Notes under the pieces: generated by a model
What the model saw: only the letters and a program-made list of their open reading frames with translations
What the model was told of the DNA's origin: nothing
Databases searched by the model: none
Assembly (NCBI GenBank): GCA_964613665.1
Contig: CAZTIG010000005.1
Coordinates: 1 to 64,000, forward strand
DNA: 64,000 bases
Direction: 5' to 3'
Source: CAZQFV01 sp964613665
Lineage (GTDB): Bacteria > Chloroflexota > Chloroflexia > DTKN01
In this document: piece by piece, positions 17,995-26,546 of the stretch
Layout of the letters: each line of letters opens with the position of its first letter
How positions within the stretch are numbered: position 1 is the first letter of the stretch
Position numbers and translations under genes: made by a program

Positions 17995-18185
17995 TCACGG
18001 CCGTATCAAAGTCGCCGACCTTGACCGGCAAGTGCCCGGCTCAGGCAACGGCCCGACGCCGCACATCCAGGGACACGGCAATGGTACGGCCATGCCGCGC
18101 TGTACGCCGGCCGGGCACTTGCCATCCGCTGTGCATCGGCGCGACCTTGATATCGCCGTGCAAGGTGATCCCGATTCGGTGCCAC
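17990..18185. repeat. Imperfect long inverted repeat between amrB and amrA
   Basis: Perfect 14-base arms GGCAAGTGCCCGGC (18027-18040) and its complement (18110-18123) lie inside a longer imperfect inverted match. The outer left side, GTGATCACGGCCGTATCAAAGT, is written here as positions 17991-18012, and it resembles the complement of 18150-18175 (GACCTTGATATCGCCGTG). The spacer from 17995 to 18241 (247 bases) holds no gene. It could be a transcribed hairpin or the scar of a small element. Confidence 0.5.
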
Positions 18186-18241
18186 ATAGCGGCCCGTCCG
18201 TAGCTACGCGGGCGAGAGACGAATCTGTCGAGGAGGCAACC

Positions 18242-18916
18242 ATGGGACAGCCACTTTTCTGGTGGAGAACGCTTCTGGTCACGGCGGCGCTGGCGGTGCT
18301 GGCCGGCTGCCAGACCGGGAGCGAGAGCCCGGCCACGCCCGCGCCATCGAACGGGGATGAGCCGCTCAGCCCACACGAGCGGGCCGAGCTCTTGCGGCTG
18401 GCCCGCGACACGATCACCACGTACCTGCAAGAACGGACCGTGCTCCCATACCACACGACCAACCCGCATTTCCTGCGCCAGGGCGGAGCGTTTGTCACGC
18501 TGAAAAAGCACGGCGACCTGCGCGGCTGCATCGGCTACATCGTCTCGGACAAGCCGATCTACGAGACGATCCAGGAGGTGGCCATCTCCGCTGCCGTGCA
18601 GGACCCACGCTTCCCGGCCGTGCGCCTGCAGGAGATGGAGGAACTGACCGTGGAGATCTCGCTGCTCTCGCCGATGCACCTTGTCACCGACACAGACCGC
18701 ATCGTCGTGGGGCAGCACGGGCTGCTGATCCGCCGGGGCTACCATCAGGGACTCCTCCTGCCGCAGGTAGCCCCCGAGCAGGGCTGGGACCGCGAGGAGT
18801 TCCTGGAAGGGGTCTGCTACAAGGCCGGCCTGTCGCCCAACGCCTGGCGCGATCCGGCCACCGAGCTGTACAGCTTCACCGCGGAGGTGTTCGGCGAGGA
18901 CGAACCCGGGGAGTGA
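18242..18916 (+). CDS. amrA: AmmeMemoRadiSam system protein A (AMMECR1 family), predicted lipoprotein
   Basis: 224 aa. AMMECR1 domain from about residue 45: FVTLKKHGDLRGCIGYI with the family's LRGCIG hexapeptide, then AVQDPRFPAV, LTVEISLLSP, GLLIRRGYHQGLLLPQVA and FLEGVCYKAGL. The N-terminus LLVTAALAVLAGCQTG is a lipoprotein signal with its Cys near residue 21. This is the third exported member of the AmmeMemoRadiSam set in this run. GAGGAGGC precedes the ATG. It is 247 bases from amrB, so cotranscription is likely but not certain. Confidence 0.88.
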   Translation: MGQPLFWWRTLLVTAALAVLAGCQTGSESPATPAPSNGDEPLSPHERAELLRLARDTITTYLQERTVLPYHTTNPHFLRQGGAFVTLKKHGDLRGCIGYIVSDKPIYETIQEVAISAAVQDPRFPAVRLQEMEELTVEISLLSPMHLVTDTDRIVVGQHGLLIRRGYHQGLLLPQVAPEQGWDREEFLEGVCYKAGLSPNAWRDPATELYSFTAEVFGEDEPGE

Positions 18917-18962
18917 GGTGGGCCGGCCCATCGCCGCCATGAGTGCGCTGACGCCAGATTCA

Positions 18963-19805
18963 TTAGGGCAGGTCGGGCAGGCGCATCTCCTGGATGCGGT
19001 CCAGGCGAAAGGTGCGCTGCTCCCCGCGCAGCGTGCAGCGAGCGACCAGGTAGAGCGCTCCCTGGTAGGTCCCCACCCGCAGCGGCTCCACCGTGCGCTC
19101 GCTGACCTCCCCGTCGGACGAGCAGTAGCGCAGGAAGAGGGGCCGGTGCCTGGCCAACGCCTCCGCCAGCACCTCGGGCAGCGCCTCCCGCGGCGTGGCC
19201 CGTGGCCAGGAGAGCGGTCCCCCTTGGGCGCGGATCAGCTCTCCCAGCGTGCCGAGTCCCCAGCGCGATTGCAGGTCCTGCGAGAAGAACTCCAGGACGC
19301 GCCACGTGGCCCACACGTCGGCGAGGGCCCGGTGGCGCAGCGGAATGGAGATGCCCAGGTCCTGGGCGATGGCGTGCAGGTTGTTCTTGGGGAACCCGTA
19401 GCAGTTGCGGGCCAGGGCCAGCGTGTCGACCACCGGGTTGGACGGGATGGGCCGATCCAACTCCTCCAGCGCGGCGGCGAGAAAGCCCAGGTCGAAGGGA
19501 GCGTTATGGGCGACCACGGCGGCCCCCTCCAGGCGGCCGAGCACCTCGTCGACGACCTGGGAGAAGGAAGGGGCGCCGCGCAGGAGCTCGCTGCCGATGC
19601 GGTTGACCGCGTAGGCCTCGGCAGAGATGGGCCGGCCCGGGTCCACCAGGCGCTGGTACTCCTCGTGGACGCGCCCGTCGCACACCCGCAGGATGGCGAT
19701 CTCGCAGATGGCGTCGCCCAGCCCGGGGTGCAGGCCGGTCGTCTCCACGTCGACCACGGCAAAGGGCACCTGGTAGAGGGGCAGGGACAACAGCGGGTCG
19801 GCCAC
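18963..19805 (-). CDS. DEDD (DnaQ-like) 3'-5' exonuclease fused to a WYL domain
   Basis: 280 aa. Exonuclease motifs: Exo I VVDVETTGL, Exo II VAHNAPFDLGFL, Exo III HRALADVWATW (DEDDh type). The last 80 residues are a WYL domain (FLRYCSSDGEVSERTVEPL, LYLVARCTLRGEQRTFRLDRI), a module that usually senses ligands in transcription regulators. The TATAAT of the promoter at 19825-19852 overlaps the first ATG (19826), so that codon lies upstream of the transcript. GTG at 19805, preceded by GGAGGAG, is therefore the likely start. A repair or nucleotide-responsive nuclease role is inferred. Confidence 0.83.
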   Translation of the reverse strand: MADPLLSLPLYQVPFAVVDVETTGLHPGLGDAICEIAILRVCDGRVHEEYQRLVDPGRPISAEAYAVNRIGSELLRGAPSFSQVVDEVLGRLEGAAVVAHNAPFDLGFLAAALEELDRPIPSNPVVDTLALARNCYGFPKNNLHAIAQDLGISIPLRHRALADVWATWRVLEFFSQDLQSRWGLGTLGELIRAQGGPLSWPRATPREALPEVLAEALARHRPLFLRYCSSDGEVSERTVEPLRVGTYQGALYLVARCTLRGEQRTFRLDRIQEMRLPDLP

Positions 19806-19824
19806 GGTCTCCTCCAGCAGCGCC

Positions 19825-19852
19825 ATTATACCACAATGCGTCGGGGTTACAA
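19825..19852 (-). promoter_or_regulatory. Promoter that decides the start of the DnaQ-WYL gene
   Basis: Minus strand: TTGTAA (19852-19847), a 16-base spacer, TATAAT (19830-19825). The -10 box runs straight into the upstream ATG. Confidence 0.65.
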
Positions 19853-19988
19853 CAAGCCAACCGAGAAAGTTTCGGGCTGGGGATACACCAACCCGCAACG
19901 CTCACCGCCCCCGAGTGGCCTTTCGGGCGTACTTGTGGTATGATGCTGCTGCGCCGAGCGGTCATGGGTCCAAGCACAGGAGGTTGGA

Positions 19989-21179
19989 ATGGACGAGTTC
20001 GAGCAGCTGCTGCCGGCCGTCGGGCCGGGCGCGCGGAACGAGGAGCCCGACTGGGACCTCCTGGAGCAGGAGGCGAGGCAGCACGAGGAGTCCGATCGCT
20101 GGGCAGAGGCGGCCGCCGCGTGGAGGCGGCTGTACGCGCTGGCCTGGCGGCACGTCTTCCACCAGGTGCGGGAGTCCTTGGAGGGCGAGGCCGCCAGCGC
20201 CCTGGCCGAGCCCGTCCGCCGGCCGCTCTCGCGCCAGGAAGAGAAGGTGCGCCTGGCCGCGCTGGGCGTGCGCCCCGTCACCTGCCTGCGCCACATCGTA
20301 CCCGGCAGCCCGGCGCTGGGCGTGACCGGCCTGGCCTTTTCCCCCAGCGGCGAATGGCTGGTGACGGCCTGCGAGGCCGGCATGCTGTGGCTCTGGTCGA
20401 CCGCGCGCGAGGAGGCGGCCGGCTCCTGGGACGGCCATGAAGGGGATGTCTGGGGAATCGCGCTCTCCCCCGACGGCGCCCTGCTGGCCTCGGCCGGCGA
20501 CGACGGCACCGTGGCCCTATGGGACCTGCACGCCGGGACCGAGCTGCGCCGGCTGCGGGCCCAGGCCGGCCCGCTGAACACTGTGGCCTTTGCCCCCGAC
20601 GGGGCCACGCTGGCGGCCGGAGCCGACGACGGCACCGTCCGGCTCTGGGACATTCGCAGCGGCGGCGAGCTGCGCACGATCCCCGCCCACAGCGGCGCGG
20701 TCCTGGGCCTGGCCTTCAGCCGGGCCGGCAACCTGCTGGCCTCCGCCGCCGACGACGGCAGCCTGGGCGTCTGGGACACATCGTTTCCCGGCGGGCAGGT
20801 CATGCGGCGCGAGGTGAGCGGCGGAGCGATCAACAGCGTGGCCTTCTCCCCGGACGGCACCCAGGTCGCCGCCGGCGCCGAGGACGGCGCTGTCTACATC
20901 TGGGAGGCGCGGACCGGCGAGCCGCTGCAGCGGATCGAAGGGCACGGCAAGGCCGTGAACGCGGTGGCCTATTCGCCCGATGGCTCGCTGCTGGCCTCGG
21001 CCTCGGCGGACAAGACGGTGCGGCTCTGCAGCGCCCGCTTCGGCTGGGAGGTGCGCACGCTGCAGCGGCACGGCGACTGGGTGACCAGCGTGGCCTTTTC
21101 CCCGGACGGCTCTCTCCTGGCCACCGGTTCCTACGACGGCACGGCGTGGCTGTGGCTGCTGGTCGAGGGAGGGGTGTGA
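19989..21179 (+). CDS. WD40 repeat beta-propeller protein
   Basis: 396 aa, no signal peptide. Residues 1-95 are helical and charged (WDLLEQEARQHEESDRWAEA). From about residue 100 there are seven WD40 repeats with the recurring pattern VAFSPDGxxLASAxxDGTVxLWD, so a complete seven-bladed propeller is expected. Probably a cytoplasmic protein-interaction platform; partner unknown. No usual catalytic domain is attached. A TATGAT box lies at 19939-19944, but I see no convincing -35. The HAD phosphatase follows on the same strand after 78 bases. Confidence 0.85.
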   Translation: MDEFEQLLPAVGPGARNEEPDWDLLEQEARQHEESDRWAEAAAAWRRLYALAWRHVFHQVRESLEGEAASALAEPVRRPLSRQEEKVRLAALGVRPVTCLRHIVPGSPALGVTGLAFSPSGEWLVTACEAGMLWLWSTAREEAAGSWDGHEGDVWGIALSPDGALLASAGDDGTVALWDLHAGTELRRLRAQAGPLNTVAFAPDGATLAAGADDGTVRLWDIRSGGELRTIPAHSGAVLGLAFSRAGNLLASAADDGSLGVWDTSFPGGQVMRREVSGGAINSVAFSPDGTQVAAGAEDGAVYIWEARTGEPLQRIEGHGKAVNAVAYSPDGSLLASASADKTVRLCSARFGWEVRTLQRHGDWVTSVAFSPDGSLLATGSYDGTAWLWLLVEGGV

Positions 21180-21257
21180 TCGAGGGGCCTCGCTCGCCCT
21201 GCGGCAGGACGGCCCCGGCCCCAACCGGCGCCGGAACGGCGCTCTCCAGGAGTCTCG

Positions 21258-22262
21258 ATGGAAGAACCCGTGCGCCTGGCCCACATCCGCTACCTCCTGG
21301 TCGACATGGACGGCGTCCTCTACCGGGGCAGCATGCCGCTCCCGGGAGCGGCCACGCTGCTGGACTGGCTGCGCCGGCAGGGGATCGCTTTCCTATTCCT
21401 CACCAACAACTCCACGCGCACGCCGCAGCAGCACGTGCACAAGCTGGCGGAGATGGGCATCGCGGCCGGCCCCGAACAGGTCCTGACCTCCTCCCTGGCC
21501 ACGCGGGCCTACCTGGAGAGGCGGGCGGCCCGGGGCACACCGGTCTACCTGATCGGCCAACGCGGCCTGGAAGAGGCCATGCTCGCTGACGGCTACTTTG
21601 TCCTGGACGACCGGGCCCCGCGCTATGTGGTCGTCGGGCTGGACACAGGGCTGACGTACGACAAGCTGCGGCGGGCCTGCCTGCTCATCCGTGGCGGGGC
21701 CACCTTCATCGGCACCAACCCCGACCGCACCTTCCCCTCCCCAGAGGGCATCACCCCGGGCTGCGGCTCCATCCTGGCCGCGCTGCAAGCAGCCACCGAC
21801 GTGTCCCCCACCGTCATCGGCAAGCCGGAGCGGTGGCTCATGGAGGAGGGCATGCGCCGGCTGGGCGCCGATCCGGACCAGACGGCCGTCCTCGGGGACC
21901 GCCTGGACACCGACATCGCCGGTGGCCGGCGGCTGGGGCTGACCACGCTGATGGTGTTGACGGGAGTGCACGGGCTGAGAGACCTGGACAGCTCACCTGT
22001 GCAGCCGGATGCTGTTTTCGCTGACCTGGTGGAGCTGAGGGAGACATGGGCACGGGGCAGGGAACAGGGCTCAGGGCCCAGGGATCAGGGATCAGGGCCC
22101 AGGGATCAGGGCTCAGGGCCCAGGGATCAGGGGCCAGGGGCGCGGGATCAGGTGAACCAGAGGCGGGGAGAGGCTGCGGGGGAGGGCGGACGGCGAGATA
22201 GGAAGAAGGACCGACCAGGGGGCGGGGCGGCAAGGCGACCGGGGGACAAGGAGAGAGGATGA
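21258..22262 (+). CDS. HAD-superfamily IIA phosphatase (NagD/phosphoglycolate phosphatase-like) with repeat-encoded tail
   Basis: 334 aa. Motif I YLLVDMDGVLYRG, motif II FLTNNST, motif III Lys in VIGKPERWL, motif IV VLGDRLDTDIAGG. It is a HAD-IIA phosphatase; relatives hydrolyse phosphoglycolate, nitrophenyl phosphate or UMP/GMP. The enzyme proper ends near residue 260. The last 70 residues are charged and come from a 21-base repeat (three copies of GSGPRDQ plus GPGARDQ), so the reading frame has run into an intergenic repeat. Its stop overlaps the murJ start (ATGA). Confidence 0.82.
   Translation: MEEPVRLAHIRYLLVDMDGVLYRGSMPLPGAATLLDWLRRQGIAFLFLTNNSTRTPQQHVHKLAEMGIAAGPEQVLTSSLATRAYLERRAARGTPVYLIGQRGLEEAMLADGYFVLDDRAPRYVVVGLDTGLTYDKLRRACLLIRGGATFIGTNPDRTFPSPEGITPGCGSILAALQAATDVSPTVIGKPERWLMEEGMRRLGADPDQTAVLGDRLDTDIAGGRRLGLTTLMVLTGVHGLRDLDSSPVQPDAVFADLVELRETWARGREQGSGPRDQGSGPRDQGSGPRDQGPGARDQVNQRRGEAAGEGGRRDRKKDRPGGGAARRPGDKERG
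22056..22152. repeat. 21-base tandem repeat inside the 3' end of the HAD gene
   Basis: About four copies of a 21-base unit containing GGGCTCAGGGCCC or GGGATCAGGGCCC. The period is a multiple of three, so it stays in frame and encodes GSGPRDQ. The 13-base core GGGCTCAGGGCCC recurs, complemented, at 54042-54054. Confidence 0.8.
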
Positions 22263-23917
22263 GCGAGCGGGGCGGAAGGTCGGTGAACAGGAGAGAACCG
22301 TTCCTGGCCGGGATAGAGATCCCCGACAGCGCCACTCCCAGCAGCCGCGGCCCCGTGGCGCGGGCCGCGCTGATTATCGCCCTCGGCAATGTGCTCAGCC
22401 GGGTGCTGGGCCTGGCCCGCAACGCGGTGATCTACCACTTTTTCGGCGCGACGGGGACGGTCAGCGCCCTGAACCTGGCGCAACAGATCCCGCAGTGGAT
22501 CTATGACTTTCTGGTGGGCGGCCACATCAGCGCGGCCCTGGTGCCGGTCTTTAGCGAGCATACCGCCGAAGAGCGCCGGGCGGAGCTGTGGCGCATCGCC
22601 AGCGCCTTCCTCAGCCTGGCTGCGCTGGTCCTGGCGGCCGTCGTACTGGTCATGGAGGTGGCCGCGCCCTGGATCATCGCCCTCACGGGCGGAGGACTGC
22701 CGCCCGACCTGCAGGCCCAGGCCACCACCCTGCTGCGGGTGATCGCGCCGGCCATGCTCTTCCTGGGGCTGACCGGAGCCGTCACCGGCCTGCTCTACTC
22801 CCTGAGGCGCTTCACCTACCCGGCCTTTGCCACGGCGGTGTTCAACGCCGGGATCATCGCCGTCGTGTTCGCGACCCAGCAGCATCTGGGCATCACCGGC
22901 GCCGCGCTGGGCGTGCTCGGCGGGGCACTGCTGCAGCTGCTCCTGCAGCTGCCCGGTCTGCGCGGCACCCGCCTGCGCCCGACGCTGCGCTTTCGCCAGG
23001 CCGGCCTGCGGCGCATCATGCAGCTCTACCTGCCGGTCCTGTTCGGCGTGGCCGTGGGCATCGTCGGCGGGATCGTCGACCGCCGCCTGGCTTCCGGCAC
23101 CGGCGAGAGCAGCATCGCCTGGATGGACGGCGCCACCCGCCTGATCCAGGCCGCCCTGGGGCTGATCGCGGTAGCCGTGTCCGTGGCCGTGCTGCCGGCA
23201 CTCTCCCGCGCCGACAGCGAGGGCGACGAGGCCTGCTACCAGGCCACGCTGGGCCTCGGCCTGCGCCTGATCCTGACGCTGGTGATCCCGGCCACGGCCC
23301 TCCTCCTGGCCCTGGGCCGGCCGCTGGTAGCCCTGCTCTATCAGCACGGCGCCTTTGGCGACCATGACACGACCATGGTCACCGCCGCGCTCTACCTCTA
23401 CATCATCGGCCTGCCCTTTGCCGCGGTCGACCAGCTGGCCATCTTTGCCTTTTACGCCCGCAAGAACACGCTGCTGCCCAACCTGGTGCAGGTCTATGCC
23501 ATCGGCATCTACCTGCTCTTTGCCCTGCCCTTTGTCGGGCCGTGGGGCATGTTCGCCCTGGTGTTGGCCAACTCGGCCCAGTGGGCCTGGCACACGCTCA
23601 TGATGCTGCTCCTCCTGCGCCGCCAGATCGGTTGGCCGCGGGGCCAGCGCGTCGGGGCCACCCTGGTGCGAGCGCTGGCCGCCTCGGCCGCGATGGGCCT
23701 AGCCGCCTGGGCCACGGCCCACTTTGTCGGGCAGGCGCTAGGGGCCAGGGGCACCGTGGGCTGGCTGGTCGCCGTGGGAGCAGCCGTGGCCGTGGCCGTT
23801 GCAGTGTACGCCGGCCTGGCTGTGGCGCTGCGGCTGGAGGAGGTGCGGGTGGCCTGGGAGGCGCTGCGGCGGAAGGTGGCAGCGCCTCGCGGCGATAGCG
23901 CGACGGGATCACGCTGA
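22259..23917 (+). CDS. murJ: MurJ lipid II flippase
   Basis: 552 aa, with roughly fourteen hydrophobic helices. Family hallmarks: ALIIALGNVLSRVLGLARN at the N-terminus with the conserved Arg pair in helix 1, GHISAALVPVFSEHTAEERR after helix 2, and LYQHGAFGDHDT in the second half. MurJ moves lipid II across the cytoplasmic membrane for peptidoglycan synthesis, so this organism has a peptidoglycan wall; murB is also present at 38.4 kb. A 27-residue cytoplasmic extension precedes helix 1. Coupled by ATGA overlap to the HAD gene. Confidence 0.9.
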   Translation: MSERGGRSVNRREPFLAGIEIPDSATPSSRGPVARAALIIALGNVLSRVLGLARNAVIYHFFGATGTVSALNLAQQIPQWIYDFLVGGHISAALVPVFSEHTAEERRAELWRIASAFLSLAALVLAAVVLVMEVAAPWIIALTGGGLPPDLQAQATTLLRVIAPAMLFLGLTGAVTGLLYSLRRFTYPAFATAVFNAGIIAVVFATQQHLGITGAALGVLGGALLQLLLQLPGLRGTRLRPTLRFRQAGLRRIMQLYLPVLFGVAVGIVGGIVDRRLASGTGESSIAWMDGATRLIQAALGLIAVAVSVAVLPALSRADSEGDEACYQATLGLGLRLILTLVIPATALLLALGRPLVALLYQHGAFGDHDTTMVTAALYLYIIGLPFAAVDQLAIFAFYARKNTLLPNLVQVYAIGIYLLFALPFVGPWGMFALVLANSAQWAWHTLMMLLLLRRQIGWPRGQRVGATLVRALAASAAMGLAAWATAHFVGQALGARGTVGWLVAVGAAVAVAVAVYAGLAVALRLEEVRVAWEALRRKVAAPRGDSATGSR

Positions 23918-23926
23918 CAGGCCAGA

Positions 23927-24036
23927 GGCATTGCACTGTCACTGCAATGGCATTGCACTGTCGCTGCAATGGCATTGCACTGTCACTGCAATGGCATTGC
24001 ACTGTCACTGCAATGGCATTGCACTGTCACTGTAAA
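23927..24036. repeat. Array of five 22-bp near-palindromic tandem repeats
   Basis: Five direct copies at 23927, 23949, 23971, 23993 and 24015. The core ATTGCACTGTCACTGCAAT is a 19-base near-perfect palindrome, matching its own complement except at three positions; copy 2 changes one base and copy 5 ends TGTAAA. No spacers separate the units. The array fills the murJ-helicase spacer and ends 11 bases before the helicase ATG, so it could be an iterated operator or a hairpin-forming leader. Confidence 0.9.
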
Positions 24037-24047
24037 GGCATGGCACG

Positions 24048-26546
24048 ATGGACGTCGAGCAGGTCCTGTGCCAACTCCAGCATGACCCCAACGTCACCGC
24101 CTGGCGCACGCGCGAGGCTCGGCCGGCCCGCCACGCACCCACGCCGGAGTGGCTGGACGGCCGGCTGCTGGCGGCCCTGGCCGGCCGCGGCATCGGCCGG
24201 CTGTACACTCACCAGGTGCAGGCACTGGAGTCCGCGGCCCGCGGCGAGCACGTCGTCGTGGCCACCGGCACGGCCTCGGGCAAGAGCCTGTGCTACCACC
24301 TGCCGGTCCTGCAGGACCTCCTGACCGACTCCCAGGCCACGGCCCTGTACCTCTTCCCGACCAAGGCACTGGCCCACGACCAGGAGGCTTTCCTGCAGTC
24401 CTTCCTGGCAGCGATCGAGCAGGCCGGCGGAGAGCCGGCCCCGCGCTGCACCGTGGCCACCTACGACGGCGACACGCCTGCCCCCGCCCGGCCGCGCGTC
24501 CGCCACGAGGCCCGCCTGGTGCTGACCAACCCCGACATGCTCCACGCCGGCATCCTGCCGCGCCACCCGCACTGGGAGCGATTCTTCGCCCATCTGCGCT
24601 ACGTCGTCCTCGACGAGTTGCACGCCTACCGCGGGCTCTTCGGCAGCCACGTGACCAATGTGCTGCGCCGGCTGCGGCGGGTCTGCGCCTTCTACGGCAG
24701 CCGGCCGCGCTTCCTGTGCGCCTCGGCCACAATCGCCAACCCCGGGGAACTCGGGCAACTGCTAATGGAGGCCCCGGTCACCGTAGTGGACGACGACGGC
24801 GCCCCGCGCGGGCGCACCCACCTGCTCCTGTACAACCCGCCGCTGGTGGACGAGGCCCTGGGGCTGCGCCGCAGCCTGCTGCTGGAGGCCCAGCGGCTGG
24901 CCGAGCTGTTCCTGATCGCGCAGATGCCCACCGTCGTGTTCGCCCGCACCCGGCTAGGGATGGAACTGCTGCTGACCTACCTGCGCAGGACCGCCGGCCG
25001 GCCCGGCCGGCTGCGCGGCTACCGGGGCGGCTACCTGCCGGCCGCGCGGCGCGAGATCGAGGCAGGCCTGCGCGCCGGGCAGGTGCTCGGCGTGGTCGCC
25101 ACGAACGCCCTGGAGCTGGGCGTGGACATTGGCACCCTGGCGGCCTGCGTGATGGCCGGCTACCCCGGGACAATCGCCTCCACCTGGCAGCAGGCCGGCC
25201 GGGCCGGCCGGCGCGAGGATCCCTCCGCAGCAGTGCTCGTGGCCGGGCCGGGGCCGCTCGACCAATACCTGGCCACCCACCCCGACTACTTCTTCGGCCG
25301 CTCGCCGGAGCACGCCCGCCTCAACCCCGACAACCCCCTGCTCCTGGCCGACCACCTGCGCTGCGCCGCCTTCGAGCTGGCCTTTGCCGCGGGGGAGCCC
25401 CTGGGCAGCGCCGCCACGGCTCCGCTGCTCGACTACCTTGCCGAAGAGGGCAGCGTGCTGGCCGACGGCGGGCGCTACTTCTGGATCGCCCCTGGCTCGC
25501 CAGCGGAGCGCGTTTCCCTGCGCACCGCCTCGGCGGATCCCATCGTCATCGTCGAGGATGCTGCCGGGCGGCCCCGCACGCTGGGGCAGATCGATCGGCC
25601 CAGCGCCCCGGCCATGGTCTACACCGGGGCGGTCTACCTCCAGGAAGGGCGTTTCTACCTGGTGCAGGAGCTAGACTGGGAGGGCGGCGTGGCTCGGGTG
25701 CGGCCGGCCGAGGTCGACCACTACACCCAGGCCAGCCTCAACATCGACTGGGAGGTCATGCAGGAGGACGGTAGCGCCGCCCAGGGCCAGGGCAGCCACC
25801 ATCACGGCGAGGTCCGGGTGCGCGCCCAGGCTACGGCCTACCGCAAGGTCCGTCTCTACACCCAGGAGACGCTGGGCTGGGGGGCCATCGACCTGCCGGC
25901 GCAAGAGTTCCTCACCCAGGCCTGGTGGCTGACGCTGCCGTGGCTGGCGCAGGAGCTGCTGCGCCCCGACTATGGCCCGGACTGGCCGGAGCAGCGCCGC
26001 CGCGCCCGCGAGCGCGACGGCTACACCTGCCGGCGCTGCGGCGCCCGTGAGGCCCAGACCGGCCGCGAGCACGATGTGCACCACCGCATCCCCTTCCGCC
26101 AGTTCGGCTACGTCCCCGGCCAGAACGAGGCCTACCTCCAGGCCAACGACCTGGCCAACCTGGTCACCCTGTGCCGGGTCTGCCACAGCCGTGTGAACCA
26201 CGGCCCGCGCGAGGGGACCGTGGCCGCCTTGCAGGGGGTGGGCCACATCCTGCGCCACGTGGCGCCGCTCTTCCTGATGTGTGATCCAGGGGACATCCAG
26301 GTCAGCACGCGGCTGCGCACACCCCCCGAGGGCCTGCCGGTGGTGCTGATCTACGACGACTGCCCGGGCGGGGCCGGCCTGAGCCCGCACCTCTTTGACC
26401 GCAGCGCCGAGCTGCTGGGCGCGGCCCTGGAGCGGGTGCGGGAATGCCCCTGCCAGAACGGCTGTCCCTCCTGCGTCGGGCCCGTCGAGGAAGCGGAGGG
26501 CGCCGTGAAGCAGCGCGTGGGCCAGGTACTGGAGCTGCTGCTCTAG
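24048..26546 (+). CDS. DEAD/DEAH-box helicase with internal HNH domain and C-terminal DUF1998/MrfA-type Cys site
   Basis: 832 aa. Superfamily 2 helicase: Walker A VVATGTASGKSL (about 71-82), Walker B VVLDELHAYRG (about 186-196), motif III CASATIANP, motif VI QQAGRAGRRED. The C-terminal ECPCQNGCPSCVG (about 798-810) is the four-Cys cluster of MrfA/YprA-like repair helicases. Between them, residues 645-715 form an HNH module: CRRCG, HDVHHRIPF, NDLANLVTLC and CRVCH. The nuclease insertion is unusual for this family and suggests combined unwinding and cleavage, probably in DNA repair. The start lies just past the 22-bp array. Confidence 0.87.
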   Translation: MDVEQVLCQLQHDPNVTAWRTREARPARHAPTPEWLDGRLLAALAGRGIGRLYTHQVQALESAARGEHVVVATGTASGKSLCYHLPVLQDLLTDSQATALYLFPTKALAHDQEAFLQSFLAAIEQAGGEPAPRCTVATYDGDTPAPARPRVRHEARLVLTNPDMLHAGILPRHPHWERFFAHLRYVVLDELHAYRGLFGSHVTNVLRRLRRVCAFYGSRPRFLCASATIANPGELGQLLMEAPVTVVDDDGAPRGRTHLLLYNPPLVDEALGLRRSLLLEAQRLAELFLIAQMPTVVFARTRLGMELLLTYLRRTAGRPGRLRGYRGGYLPAARREIEAGLRAGQVLGVVATNALELGVDIGTLAACVMAGYPGTIASTWQQAGRAGRREDPSAAVLVAGPGPLDQYLATHPDYFFGRSPEHARLNPDNPLLLADHLRCAAFELAFAAGEPLGSAATAPLLDYLAEEGSVLADGGRYFWIAPGSPAERVSLRTASADPIVIVEDAAGRPRTLGQIDRPSAPAMVYTGAVYLQEGRFYLVQELDWEGGVARVRPAEVDHYTQASLNIDWEVMQEDGSAAQGQGSHHHGEVRVRAQATAYRKVRLYTQETLGWGAIDLPAQEFLTQAWWLTLPWLAQELLRPDYGPDWPEQRRRARERDGYTCRRCGAREAQTGREHDVHHRIPFRQFGYVPGQNEAYLQANDLANLVTLCRVCHSRVNHGPREGTVAALQGVGHILRHVAPLFLMCDPGDIQVSTRLRTPPEGLPVVLIYDDCPGGAGLSPHLFDRSAELLGAALERVRECPCQNGCPSCVGPVEEAEGAVKQRVGQVLELLL

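Noticed and set aside
23927..24036. CRISPR array
   Set aside because: The repeats are contiguous with no spacers, and no cas gene is in the window. The same applies to the 32813-32944 array.
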